This document shows positions 1 to 11,948 of a stretch of DNA of 64,000 bases, one piece after another. Source of the DNA: Austropuccinia psidii (taxonomy: Eukaryota > Basidiomycota > Pucciniomycetes > Pucciniales > Sphaerophragmiaceae); the NCBI GenBank assembly GCA_023105745.1, contig JALGQZ010000008.1:49838618-49902617 (forward strand). Reading direction: 5' to 3'. Numbering within the stretch: the stretch's first letter is position 1; the number at the start of each line of letters is the position of its first letter. The position numbers were made by a program, and so were the translations under genes. The notes beneath the pieces were generated by a model. The model searched no databases. It saw nothing but the letters and a program-made list of their open reading frames with translations, and was not told the origin of the DNA.

Positions 1-858
1 AAAATACTCAACACGTTGTTTGAAACCCTTGAGCTCTAATGGAGTTAAACTGTCGGCTTTACCGATCACTGGTATGACATTAACCCGTGGAGAGAGTCTT
101 CTCATTAACTCAATATCCATTTCACGCAAGCTATTGATTTGATCAAGTTTATAAAAGTCAAAAATCTGATGATAACTGTCAAGAGAAGAGAAGGCTGACC
201 TGTGACCAGTGGGAGGGATGAAATATAGCAAAGCGTGAACACGTTTATCTTCAAAGCGAGGGTTTCGTTTGATTCTAGATTCCTCGGCCAAAATATCATC
301 ATATTGCTTTTCAAGATACCCGACAATGGCTGCAAAGGCGGATTCATTATCAATGTTGTCACCAAAACCAGGAGCGTCACAGACAGTCAGACGAATGTGA
401 ACGCCGTCTTCGTCTAACTCGATGGTCTTTTTTTCGACTTTGATGTGCGCCCTGCTTTCTAAATGAGATAGAACAGAGATGAGTTCAAAAGGATGGACCA
501 CTCCGAGAAGGCAGTGAGAACGTGGGCTTACCACCAGGAGGCAATTGCTCAGCAGACTCGGTATGATTCAGCCAACCTTTGCTATCTACAAGGGTATTCA
601 CGAAGGTAGTACGACCGGTGCCGGAAGCGCCGACGACCTAATCCAAGCGAGGTTTTCTGGGTCAGAAACTGGTCAGGTTGTCAAGAGGATAGCCAATCTA
701 GGAGACGACATACCATCAAGGTCTAAAGTGACCAAAAGAATTAGCCGATCGTCAGCTTGAGTTCCACACCAAGCCAGATGATTTCGAGCGATGGAGATCA
801 GATTTGATTGACTTACAAACTGCAAACCTTTCTTGACGGACTTTTTGCGCTTCTGCAT
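1..858 (-). CDS. Septin, Cdc11/AspA-like (5' part; 3' end outside window)
   Basis: Septins are GTP-binding proteins that polymerise into filaments and rings at septa, bud necks and hyphal tips. Five exons can be read on the minus strand: 858-817, 722-714 (only 9 nt), 637-532, 458-200 and 130 to the edge. All introns are GT-AG (94, 76, 73 and 69 nt) and the frame is kept throughout. Visible motifs are a basic KRKKSVKKG stretch, a P-loop GASGTGRTTF (Arg where Lys is usual), DAPGFGD (G3), the block EKQYDDILAEESRIKRNPRF, PTGHSLREMDIELMRRLSPR, and GKADSLTP (G4). The GASGTGR loop and the EESRIKRNPRF block point to the Cdc11/AspA type. The ATG at 858 is the first methionine in this exon. A TGA lies upstream in frame, but a CAG at 876-874 could be an acceptor for a further 5' exon, so the true start is unresolved. 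Confidence 0.9.
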
Positions 859-874
859 CGTTAGCTGGACAATC

Positions 875-3800
875 TGAGGATGCGTTCAAGCAGAGACCAG
901 TGAGGATGGTTCGTATGCAAGATTTTGAAAATCTCAGCGACGAAAAATTAATTTTTCAAGATTTCCGAGCGAAGGGGCGAGGCGACCGCCCAAACTGGTC
1001 AAGAGCAATCGACGCCGACTGCCGCCCAAGGATCCGCTCAACTGATTCCCAATCACTCACTTTACCGTCACTGGCAGCTTTCAGCGCACAAGGCATCCTT
1101 CATCTGCCATCACCTCACACAATCTTCATCTTCAATTCAATTTGCAGCTACCGAGAGCAGCAATCTTCCACACACGAGCAATTCGATCCGATAGAATTCT
1201 TCAATAAACGCCACTTGTCTGGATAATCAAGTGGCCATTTTTACTTCGAAACTCACAAAAGTATGAGCCGTTTGCTCAGATTCAAGCCGAAAAGTGAGTA
1301 TTTGGCTGCAACTTCACAAATGATTCTACCGAACAAAAAGACTTGATCGTGAACAAACTATTATGAAAATCTCTTCATTTTCGAAAGTCTAAACTATGAC
1401 AGGTTCAACTTGAATAAGGTCATGAAAATTTTGATGAATCATTTCAATTCAACTTCTCAAATTCAACTTTACTTGATTCAAATCAAACAAGATTACTAGA
1501 ATACATAATTCTACAGTGATACGAGATCTTTAACTTCAGATTATTGATAACTCCAAAAGAGTCAAAAGCTAAGTTTCAGGCGAGAAATAGCCCATAATTG
1601 GTTACATCTCTAAGAAGCTTTGATAAATTTTTCTTCATTATAAAATTAACCTTTGATGAGGTGGAATGACTTCCTGAATTCCATAATAGATTGCATAAAA
1701 TGATCATTTTGTCCATTAGGATACCTAAATCAGAAACCATGGCCAATTTAGGGAGTTTTTTTTGAGCCCGTGAAATATTTTTTTCAAAATTAATTGGTTC
1801 TGGTGCAATGTGAAAAACTCTAAATTCATATTGGATGGTTTGTCTTTTGAAATTAATTAAAAAATTGATATTTTATCATCTAAAAGCCCTTTGAACATAT
1901 TTATTTTTGAATTTAGGAGCTCATGATAACCATGGAGCTCACTGAATAATTCTCCAATGAGAGTAACCTTCTTTATTTTGGATACCAAGACCAAGATAGC
2001 TGAGGAGAAACACATTATGAAAAATACTTATAATCTATAAAATATTATGATAATCTCAATATTAACTATATATTCCAGGTTAAAGGAGCTCAGTGGTTAA
2101 TAAAAATAAACCTTCATTATTTAAGTAAAGCTTTTTTTGATTTAGACCTTTGTGTAAATTTTAATAAACTTGACTTGGAATAATTTTGAAAGTATAAATG
2201 TGAGAGTAATTTATAGAGAAACTATTGAGAATTTTCACAATGTGTTTGTGAATTAATCCTCTTTTCTTATTACTCTGGTGGTTCACTTTCTAACCTGTCC
2301 TCCTCTTCCTTCATAAACAATTAGCCTTGTGATTTTTGACCATCCTTATTTTGAAATTATCTTTCTATTCTTTGTTACTCTCTCATATTAGCAATAAGTT
2401 TCAGATCACCAAAATTCCAGTTCTAAACATTCAGGGAAAAACCAAAAGTACTTTTATGCACTTGATATATATGATTATGATTGTTGAGCTAGTGTTATTT
2501 TATAAAAGAATAGTTTATAAAATACTATATTTAGAAAAAATAAATCTTAAAATATGAATTGAATTAGTTTATTTCTAGTATCAAGGTACATTTAAGAACA
2601 GAATTGATGAAATAATATTTTTATTAATTCTGGGAATTTTTTGATTTCAACCCAAAAATCATTGAAAATAGTAATATATTTCATCCCTAGCATTTTATAT
2701 TATATGAAGTTTTTGGTTCAGAAGTTTGAATCAAGTTGGAGTTGAGAAAAGTGTAATCTCACAACTATCTAAACATCCCTTTAATTACCATAATCAAAAA
2801 CATTTAGTTGTGAATCTTAATTCTTCCTATAAGTGATTTTTATTTATCTCTATTTTTCATTGATTATTTCTCCGGGTATGTCCAGTATAAGTTTTAGGAT
2901 ATTAGTAAGTAAAATTAAGACTCATTGAAAAAATATCTATATTCAGAAGTATTAGGATAAATATCTTGGTATTTGAAATTATATGAAATTTTTCAATTTT
3001 TTTATTCTTATTATTAATTGATAAAATAGATTTATTACAATTTTAATCATTATTTGTAAAAAATTGTGAATACTGCAAATATTTTTATGAATAAATTTCT
3101 TCAAATATTTTTTTAAATTAAAAAGAAGTCTATTTTATTTATATAGGCTTATTTGTAGTAAGCATGATCTTTTCAAAACTTATTTCATTAAAAATAAGAA
3201 ATAAGAGGATAATTCTGCTTATAACTGATTCATTCTTTTTACCTATAATTCAAATAACAGAAAATGAAAGATGATCTTATTCAATTTTGATTTGAAAGAA
3301 TTAGATTTTAATGAGGAACTTTTATAACTTAATTATTAAAAATAATTTTATTAATGTAAAAAATTGAATTTTAATGAAAATAATAGCTCTTCAAATATCA
3401 ATCTAATATTCAAAATTATGGAGGTTCAAAAAATAACTACCAAAATATTGAAATATTTCCCACCAACTAACCAAGCTTACTAAAAAATATCAATTACAAA
3501 ATCAAGTTTGTAAAATGAAAAAAATTCATACTTTAAATATAGGATATAATTTAATAAGATATGAGATTATTCATTGAGGAATATTTCATATAATGAATAA
3601 GATAGAGGAAAATAATATATAAATATTGGTTCATTAAACCACACTTTAAAAAATGGGTAGTCTATTGTAAAAAAATTCTCTTTATAAATGTATCAAAAAT
3701 AATCAAAAAATTGTACTGAAATAATATTTAGAGGGAAATTCAATGTAATTGGTAAAAGAAAAAATTCCAGGAATTTTCAATGATTATCAAATGGATTAAG

Positions 3801-3989
3801 GGAAGTTATACAACCAAAAGTGGTTTAATATTTAGTATATAAGCTGATGTGATCCAAACAAGTCATTGGAATAAACATATTAACTGTAAGTGAAGCTGAA
3901 GATTCATTTGGGCCTATGAATAGCTTAAAGATATGGGTTGGAAGGTATCTTAAAATTTTTGAGCAAGCTCTCTCAGTGTATAGCATAAT
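875..3989. other. Septin upstream region, then AT-rich intergenic DNA
   Basis: From 875 to about 1230 base composition is balanced, as in the septin gene. This stretch probably holds the septin promoter, 5' UTR or an unrecognised first exon. From about 1230 onward the sequence turns strongly AT-rich with only short chance reading frames. No gene, RNA gene or intact transposon was recognised up to 3989. Confidence 0.6.
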
Positions 3990-4640
3990 TGTGAGCCTGT
4001 GAGACATGTATGACATACTCATAAGGCCACAAATAGCTTTATACACAGTTGATTTAGTCTTGAACAGACTTAACAATTGGATTTGAAATAAAAAATAACA
4101 AAAAATAAGTATAATTTTTTTTTGATAAACAAATTTAAAATTATTATGTCATTTTTGGATTTCACACCAAAAATAACCTAGGGTAGACCCATAGGGCATT
4201 ATACCAAAAAAATGATTGTTTCTTAGGTTATTAGAAGATTTAAGGATCTCACAGTACAATTGCAATTTTTTTAAAATTGTTAAATTTAAGCTTAAATAAG
4301 CTTAAATTTAAATTTGCATAATGTTCATGGAAACTTACCAAAATTTTAGTTAAAATTGAGGTGTTGTGTATCTTGACTGAAGTGGCTAAGGATTTGCCAT
4401 ACAAAATGTAAATCCTGTGTGAGCTCAATTTGAAAGGGCTTAAGGCCATAGTATGGCTTTAAATAAGTAAAAAGGCAATATTCACAGAAAAAGGTAGGTA
4501 AAAGGAAAAAGACCAAACAGAGCTGAGGTAACTAGCTTTTTGGATCTGCAAGGATTCAATTAAGGTTGTCCACCTGTATTGGAGTATTTTCAATATTATT
4601 TAAGCTTTAATATTAAAATTTTATCCAACCTTAAGGTTCA
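3990..4640 (+). repeat. Relic LTR-like 5' terminus
   Basis: The start TGTGAGCCTGTGAGACATG, followed by a CATACTCATAAGGCCACAAA stretch, resembles the first 50 bp of the LTRs at 9430, 28391 and 46151. Later short stretches vaguely match the LTR at 46151-48073. The 3' end and any target duplication are not recognisable, so this is a degraded fragment with an arbitrary right limit. Confidence 0.4.
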
Positions 4641-5614
4641 AACTGGTTTTATCCCAATTTGGAGAGGAATTTAAAGCTGCCAAAGGGTAAATCCCAATAT
4701 GCAAGCTTGAAGTCAAGGTTTCACCAGGGCAAATCTTGTGTCAATTGTCAGCAATTGACTTCACGTCAAGCAAACATCAAGCAGGATAAAAGTAAAGCTC
4801 ACATCAAGCCCATGCCACACTCTGGTCTTACACCAAATCTTGTGACATCCAAGTTCCTCTGTGCCTTCAACTGAGATTCCTCACCACCTGATCCTCCCGC
4901 AACCATCCAAAGGTTGGTAAAAATTACACAAGACCCACCTGTTTGCACACACACATCAAGGAGGTCCTTCAGCCAGTCTTGATGTAGAGAAGGGGTGTGT
5001 GACTTGCCAGGTCATCCATGAAAGGACTCTGCCTTAGTGGGATTGACATTTTGTGGGTGACACTGGTGGAGCACGCCGCATGATACCGCGGGTGCATGGG
5101 TGTGACACATCCACACAAAGGCAAAGCATGTAAGGGCCTAATGTCAAGTGGCATTGACCATTTGCGGGGCTGCAGGTGCAAGTGCTTGCACAGTGGTGGG
5201 GCGTGTGTGAGTGCTTTCACAGTGGCTGGGGCAGGTGTGGGTGTGGTTCCCTGTGCTTGTGCAGTGGCAGGGGCGGGTGCGTAAGTGTGAGACATGCACA
5301 AGAAGGAAAGAGCATGTGCAGATGTGATTTTCTGAAACCTACCTGCACAAAGCACTCATTAGGGCATGTGACCAGCTCCATGCAGCTTACAAACATCCAA
5401 ACTCTCATGGATGCAGTGTAATGCTGAGGCCCACTTGGATGATGGGCCTATTCCCCTTCCAACATGATGATGGTGCAGTTGTGTCATTTTAGATCCTGTG
5501 ATATGTAAGGGTGTGGTTCATTTGATCACTGAAATTGGATTATTCACACCGTACCCAATTTCAAAATAGTAATTTCTTTCTGGCAATGTGCACTAATGGG
5601 CTTTTGTAAGGTGT
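4641..5614. other. GC-richer, low-complexity stretch without a recognised gene
   Basis: GC content rises here, especially at 5080-5300, where several open frames overlap on both strands. None looks like a real protein. The sequence is plain to degenerate-repetitive and ends where an LTR begins at 5615. Confidence 0.5.
5170..5290. repeat. Imperfect minisatellite-like GTGG-rich repeats
   Basis: Three imperfect copies of a CAGTGGYNGGGGC core start near 5191, 5220 and 5262, each followed by GTG-rich sequence. Unit spacing is irregular (about 29 and 42 bp). Confidence 0.4.
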
Positions 5615-7345
5615 GGATATGAAACTTTGATTGAAAATCAAGTACTTTTCCCATCCTCAAAATTTGTATAAGGTAAGAAATGATTAAAAATAGTATGAAA
5701 TAGTATTTTTAAGAGAAAACACGCCAATTTGATTGTTTTTAACTTTATAAGGATGAAACAATAATATTATAAAGATTCATTGTTTTACCAACAATAAAAA
5801 TTTATCCAAAAATACTCTACAGGAGATATTCAAGGCTACAAAAGAAATTTCCTCAAGAGCAATTTCAATTGGAATTAATTGAGCAAAGAGCTGAAAGCAA
5901 TTAATTAAATAAAAAAGTCCTTAAAAAGATATTTAAAGAGAAAACATGCCCAAAAGTGACCAGAGTGGATTTGGAAACAAAGTGGCAAAGTTAACAGTGA
6001 TGAAAGATGCTTTAATTCACTTATGGGGTGGTTCAAGGGGTAAAAATAATTATAAGAGTTACAAAAAATGATTTTAATGATTGTTTCAAATGGTTAAAAG
6101 GTTTCAAATGATTTAAAAAGGGTGGTTGGAATATTTTATTGATTGGTTTAACAGTGTTTAAAGTAATTATAAAAGGAAAAGATTCTAACATGAAGAGAAA
6201 AGTGGGGCAAAGAAGAAATTCTTTTATAGCCATCAATTTTCTTACTCCAAAAGTGAAATTTACTCTTGTCAGTCGTGGAAAACACTCTGACAACAGAAAA
6301 GCCAATTATGGCATCATTGAACCCTGGTTTAGACCAAAAAAGGGCTGGTTTTAGCCATTTTATACCCTTAAATCAGTCATTACTATAGTAATACCTGGTC
6401 TAGAGCTTTCAAAACACGTCAGAATGTGTGTAAGAGACGTAGAAACCAGTTAAAACTGTTTTTACTAAGATTGATTTAACTTAAGGGTAGTTTTACCCTC
6501 TTGAAACTCAATTCCAGGCCAAAAGTGATGAACTTTTGCATGGATTTTGACATCCCACGCCTGTCAGCAAGGATTTTGGGGGTCTGGCTCCCCCTTGGAG
6601 CTAGAGTACCTTTTTCCCCCAGAATTAATCTTTCAAATTTATTTTTTCTTTAATTCCTCATCATGTAATACACTTGTAATTTACACATAAAATTCAATTG
6701 AGTTTTACAGTACACAACTGTGATAATTGATACCTCATATGTAAATTACAGTTTACTTATGTAATACATGCACACATTTTGACATTTTAATTGAAAATAC
6801 TTCAATTCCTCATAACTTCTAAGCTACACACAACACCTCAATTTTAACACAAAAATTGATGGTTAACACCACATGTGGTGTAAATTAAATTAAGGTTTTG
6901 AGGATTTTCAACTTTTGTAAACAAAATACTAAAAACTTAATTTAAGCTTATTTAGAGTTGAGTTACAGAAATTTACCCAGAGGTGACCCCACCTTATTTT
7001 TTATGAGGAATCCAATGGTGAAGTAATTTTCTTAAGTTTATTTATTGGATAAAAAGTTATAATATATTTCATGTAACACTTTACAAAAAATATTTTAATT
7101 TCATTAATTTTATTAAAAATTCATTTTTACTTAATTTTTTCAAGTAAAAATGCATTTTCACAATCTTAAAAGTTAATGTGATTTTTATTTTAAATTATAA
7201 ATAAATTTTTATTTTTGTATATATATTTGTATTTATATTTTAATTTTCATTTTGATAATATAAATAAATTTATTTTAATTATATTTATATCTTATTTTGT
7301 TATTTGTGGTCTTTTGGGTATATGAAAATACCTCTAAGGCTCACA
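5615..7345 (-). repeat. LTR of the E3 family (diverged copy, no matching target duplication)
   Basis: Begins TGTAAGGTGTGG and ends AAGGCTCACA, aligning along its length with the two 1824-bp LTRs of E3 (37369-39192 and 42619-44442) but shorter (1731 bp) and more diverged. On the minus strand it reads TGTGAGCC to CTTACA, with a TATA-like TATAAAAG at 6228-6221. The flanking pentamers (GCTTT left, TCATT right) differ. It abuts a gag relic of another family, so it is probably left from a deletion or recombination rather than a clean solo LTR. Confidence 0.75.
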
Positions 7346-9429
7346 TCATTAGTGTTGGATGTGCTGGGTTTGAAAGGTTCTTTTTGTTCTTTCCTAATAA
7401 AAGGTTTATTTGGACTTTTGATATCTATTTTTTCCATGGTCTGCCAATTTTAGTCCTTGTCACTATTTCTTCTAGTGGATTAATGTACTCTTTGGTGGAG
7501 AATGGTTTTAGGCCCCTGCTTTTCAGGGAATGTTCAAGTTGTCTGCAACATTTTTTAAGTATCCTCATATGTACAATTTTATGTGTCATTTCTGGATATA
7601 ATGCATTTAATCTTTCAACTTTTTTTAAGAATAAAGCTAAGCTTTTATCCTTGTCTGGCTCAAACAGGGAATTTTCAAATTCATTTTCTATTTTGTACCT
7701 CCAGGGATCATTTTCCCACTTGCCAATTATTTCATTTTTTCACCAAGACAAAGTATTTTTGCCATTTTTTTGTCTTATGCCATAATACCATCTTTTTTCA
7801 GATTTTTCAAATATGGAGTGTAATCTTGCAGTGCTTAGTTCATCTGGTATGGCATAATATTCTTTTTACATGTCAATTGTTTTGATCAATGACATGGGGT
7901 CATGTTCACCTTCACCAGTGAATGTTGGCCATTATTTAAGCTAATGTGCCTCTTTCATCAAGACTTGAATGTTGTCTTGATGGTTCAGGTCTACTATGAA
8001 GGGAGTTTCTATCTCTTCTTTTAGCTTAACAGGACTTCTTATGTGAGGAAATGGGGTTGATAACATGGCATATTTAAGTTATCCTCATTTATTTTGTCCA
8101 TTTTCTCAGTAATAAGGCTTATTTCACTTTGAATGTAATTTTCACGATTTGTTCTTGCATCTTCCCTTTTTTCTAAATGGTGTAGAAGTAATCGTTGGTG
8201 TGATGAAATATTTTCTCCAAATTTTTCAACAGAAATGGATAATTAATTCAGTTTTTCTGTCAGTTTGTCAATACTATGGTCATAATTGATCTTCAAAGTT
8301 TTTCTTATATATCTTTTATGTATTTATGCAATGTGTTTTGTCCTTTTATTATTTTCTGAGTATTGTCAATTGAGCTTTTTGGTTTATTATTTTTACCCAT
8401 AAATCTAAGTTTGTCTACTTTTTTATTTTGTAAAGAAATTTGTGCTAAAGATAATATATTACTGTTTATTTCTTTGAAAGATAATAGACTGTTTTTAATG
8501 TCTTTTAAACATAATATGCTGTCCATAATTTCTGTTAAAATATTTACATCATCAGGAGAAAAGTTATTTCTTTGAGAATTGAGTTTTCCTCATTCTTTGT
8601 TCCTCTTTGTCCTTAAATTCCATCAAAGTTCTGGCCATGTTGAAAATATTGTCCATGACATCATTTTGGCTCTTTGGTATCCTGTATCTTGGAGAATATG
8701 GTTTCCTCCAATTCCTTACCTTGTTCTTCTTCCCCACTTGGGGAGGTTGGTTTACTTGTGGCTTGCTGGTACAAGCTACTGGGGCTTCTTCCTTGCTTTC
8801 CTCCCTCTTTTTGGAGTGGTACTCCTTTATTTTTTGATTTGGGGCCTGGATGACAGTGGATTCCATCCATTGAAGTATTTCATTATTTCCTCCTCTTTGA
8901 GGAATTTTTTGAGAATATGCCAGGAGTTCAACACTCCTTGGTGGATTTGTGGCAACATCTCCCAATCCTTGTCCTTGTGCTGGATCATGTATATTTCTAT
9001 TTGAGCCCTCTGAATGTAATTGGTTTCTGTTGGGGTGACTCATACTTAATTTCAATTCAGGTTCAGAGATAATCGGCACTTCAGAGAATTTCCTTTGGGA
9101 TATGCCACTTCCCTGTGTTGATTCTGTTCCACTGGGGATTTTTCTCTTTCTTTTCACTTTTGTGGGATAATTTCTACTTTTGACTTCATCTCCATCTTAT
9201 TGGGTGGAGTATTGGGAACCTTTTCTAGTAGTTATATTGAAAGAATACAAGATAAAAAGAGATTTGAAAAAAATCTTTTTATGGAAATTTAAGAGAGGTA
9301 CTCACTTTCAGAGTCCTGAATAGTGGGTCCTGAAAAAACCAGTTTCTTATCTTTTCCTTTCTTATTGAATTCTGGTGTTGGAGAACTTTCACATGCTTCT
9401 TCCAAAAGTCTATTAACAGTGGCTTTATT
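7346..9429 (-). pseudogene. E0: degraded gag of an old E1-family retrotransposon
   Basis: Minus-strand relic of the gag of E1. The N-terminal part reads at 9157-8564 and contains RKPYSPRYRIPKSQN and [20 protein letters not shown]. The central coiled-coil and capsid-like region (8560 to about 7400) is broken by stops and frameshifts. This frame is an indel fusion: it starts in the E1 gag frame and ends in the frame of the E1 ORF0. An upstream exon lies at about 9429-9306 with a GTGAGT donor at 9305 and an acceptor AG at 9226-9225. The relic stops abruptly at the LTR at 7345 and is cut at 9429 by E1. Its leader and 5' LTR continue at 30403-36846. Confidence 0.8.
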
Positions 9430-11454
9430 TGTGAGCCTTTGAGATATGACCACATACCCAATAAGGTCACAAAAAAGACTCAGAATAATTATACCTTCAA
9501 TATAATTATATTAAAATTACTTCAAATAATTACACATTAAGAATAATTACTTAAATATACAAAAAATACCATAAATTGGTACAAAAATTGGTTTAACTTA
9601 AAAACCAATGAATCAACATGTAAAATAAATTATACCATTGGATTCCCCATGGAAAAATACACATATACCATTTTTATGGTATATCTGTAAAGTTAATATT
9701 TAAGGAATTATAAGGTATAATACCTTATAAAAACCATAAAACCTTATTTATCTCAAAACCTAATGAAACAACATGTGAAGTAAATTGTACCAGTGGATTC
9801 CCCATGAAAACCCACACATAAAACAATTAATAAGCTAATTTCCAATGTTAATACTTAAGGAATTATCCTGAATATATGCACTTTTTTGGTCAATGCATAT
9901 ATTCAAGGATCATAGCTAATATCTTCTAAACTATACATGATAGAATGATGAACCAAAAATAAAGTTACCACGTAATTACTTTAAGAACACAGATATGAAC
10001 TTTATTTTACAAATTATAAACAAGGTTAAAACCTATGATGAATTATTGATAAAAATCAACAGAGCTGTTGACCACTTTGTTGTGAAAGTGCTCCAAACTT
10101 AAAAAAAAGTACACAGTTGGATTCTCCTAGTTCATTCGTGAAGAATGATGTAATTTTTATCATTAAATTCAGGGTATAACCCCCTGAAATCAAGGTTTGA
10201 AGTTTAAAAAATTGAATTTCGACAAAAAAGATGAGTTACAAGAAAAATCATCAAAATTAAAGTTTTGATGATGTAATGAAAAGCTCTTGGAAGCATAATA
10301 AGTTTATGCCAGGCTATCAGAATTCACTTTCTAAATTGCTGTAGCGTGTAAATCTTAAAAGTTATTGAGGATCAAAGTTTGAGCTTAATTTGAGCAGTTA
10401 TGATCACATACTGTAACCTTAATTTAAGTTTAACAGTCTTAAGAGTGATAAAATTGGTGAATACTATTAGTTTATGATTAAAACTAATAAAATCCACGAA
10501 ATTTGGGGTTCTGCCAAGCCTCTGATGTCATCAAACTTAGAGTTACAGTGATAACTCTAAATAATGGTGTAATAATGATGTAATATGGTTTGATCATGAT
10601 GTAATCACCCTCAAACCTTAAAATATTGATCAATTCCAGTGGATATGATCAGTACACGTCTACTAGAAGCCTGTTGGACTCTAGGAGGGAGGTATTTACT
10701 ATAAATAGAGCTCTTTTTACTCTATTTGCCCCTCAGATGCATCAAAAACATTAAATCAATTAAATAAAAGGTAATTTCTTTATTCTTTATATATAAAACT
10801 CTTATATTATTAAAGACCAAAGACCATCTTAATATTAATCAATATTTTTACGTGATTAAATCAATTATTTAATTGTTTTTGTTATAAATCTCTCTATAAA
10901 CTCATTTCCATGTAAAATCAAGAATTTTAGTAATTTTCTTTATTTTTTATTGTAAATACAATTTGAAAAGGTTGTATTATATTCTTTTGGCGTAAAATAT
11001 CTCAAAATTATTATTTTAAGTGTTAAAAGTAGGTTATTTCATCTTATTATAATAATTTCTCTCGTATTATTACTCTTAATAATTCTTATTTAATATAAAT
11101 AGTATTTATATTAATATATAACTTTAATATTAGTAATATTATTGTTATTAATTGTTTTTTATTTATAAAAAACAGTTTTTTACGCCTTTATTATTTGTTG
11201 GTAACAATAATAAAGAGCTTTATAATATATTAATTATTTTATATTAATATATTATTTATAATATTATAATTTCATATAATATTAATTATATTATTATATT
11301 TATTTAATAATATAATATTTTTATGCCATAATAATAATATTTCTTTATTATTATTATTATTTTAATCTTATTTATTTCAATCATAAGGACATTCAGAGTA
11401 CAATAAGTAAAAAATTAGTAATTTTTACTTATTGTTTCATAGTCAAACCTTACA
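9430..11454 (+). repeat. E1 5' LTR (2025 bp)
   Basis: Starts TGTGAGCCTTTGAGATATG and ends CATAGTCAAACCTTACA. It matches 28391-30397 along its length. The 3' third is extremely AT-rich. Confidence 0.95.
10700..10708 (+). promoter_or_regulatory. LTR core promoter TATA box
   Basis: TATAAATAG preceded by the block ACACGTCTACTAGAA and CTCTAGGAGGGAGGTAT. The same arrangement recurs in the 3' LTR (29661), in the solo LTR at 55974 and, diverged, in the E0 LTR near 35770-35830. Confidence 0.65.
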
Positions 11455-11456
11455 TT

Positions 11457-11473
11457 TGGGGGCCTGGCCGTGA
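11457..11473 (+). other. E1 primer-binding site (tRNA type)
   Basis: TGGGGGCCTGGCCGTGA starts two bases after the LTR. Its complement ends in CCA as a tRNA 3' end must. Nearly the same sequence follows the 5' LTRs of E0, E3 and E5. The tRNA was not identified. Confidence 0.65.
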
Positions 11474-11948
11474 TATTTACTTAAAAGACCTTTAAAAAGA
11501 TTCTATTTGGGTTTATCCAATAATAAATTATATTTATAATCATAAAATTATATAATAATTTTATATTTTATTGATTTTGAAAGCTATTGAGGCATTTGGA
11601 AAGCAATTGTACTGTCTTACACGTGGTTTTTCACATCCTTAGACTTGCAAGAACTTTCTTTGAGTGACTCTAGTGATTAAAAGAGATATTCTATAAATTA
11701 AAAATAATTTTTATTATAATTTAATTTTATAAGAATCATATTCATTTTTTATCTTATTATTCAAAAATAAAAAATATATAAAAAATATTAAAACCAAATA
11801 AAAAAGTTATTTTTATTCATTTTTATTCATTTCTTTATTTATTTCAATTTTTCAAAGATATAAAAGCAATTTCTACGTCGAAAATTGCCATATCTTGCCA
11901 AAAATAACACTTCTTATAAAAAGACTTATATTTATTTGTCTTTTTTAG

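Noticed and set aside
900..1226. 108-codon plus-strand frame
   Set aside because: Antisense to the septin upstream region, no recognisable motif, composition explains it.
5096..5421. Overlapping frames on both strands in the GC-rich patch
   Set aside because: Low-complexity Gly/Cys/His-rich translations caused by GTGG repeats.
5615..7345. Reading this as a clean solo LTR
   Set aside because: The flanking pentamers differ and the right flank is the inside of another element.
7297..7885. Plus-strand frames of 162 and 100 codons
   Set aside because: They are antisense to the E0 gag relic, as comparison with E1 gag shows.
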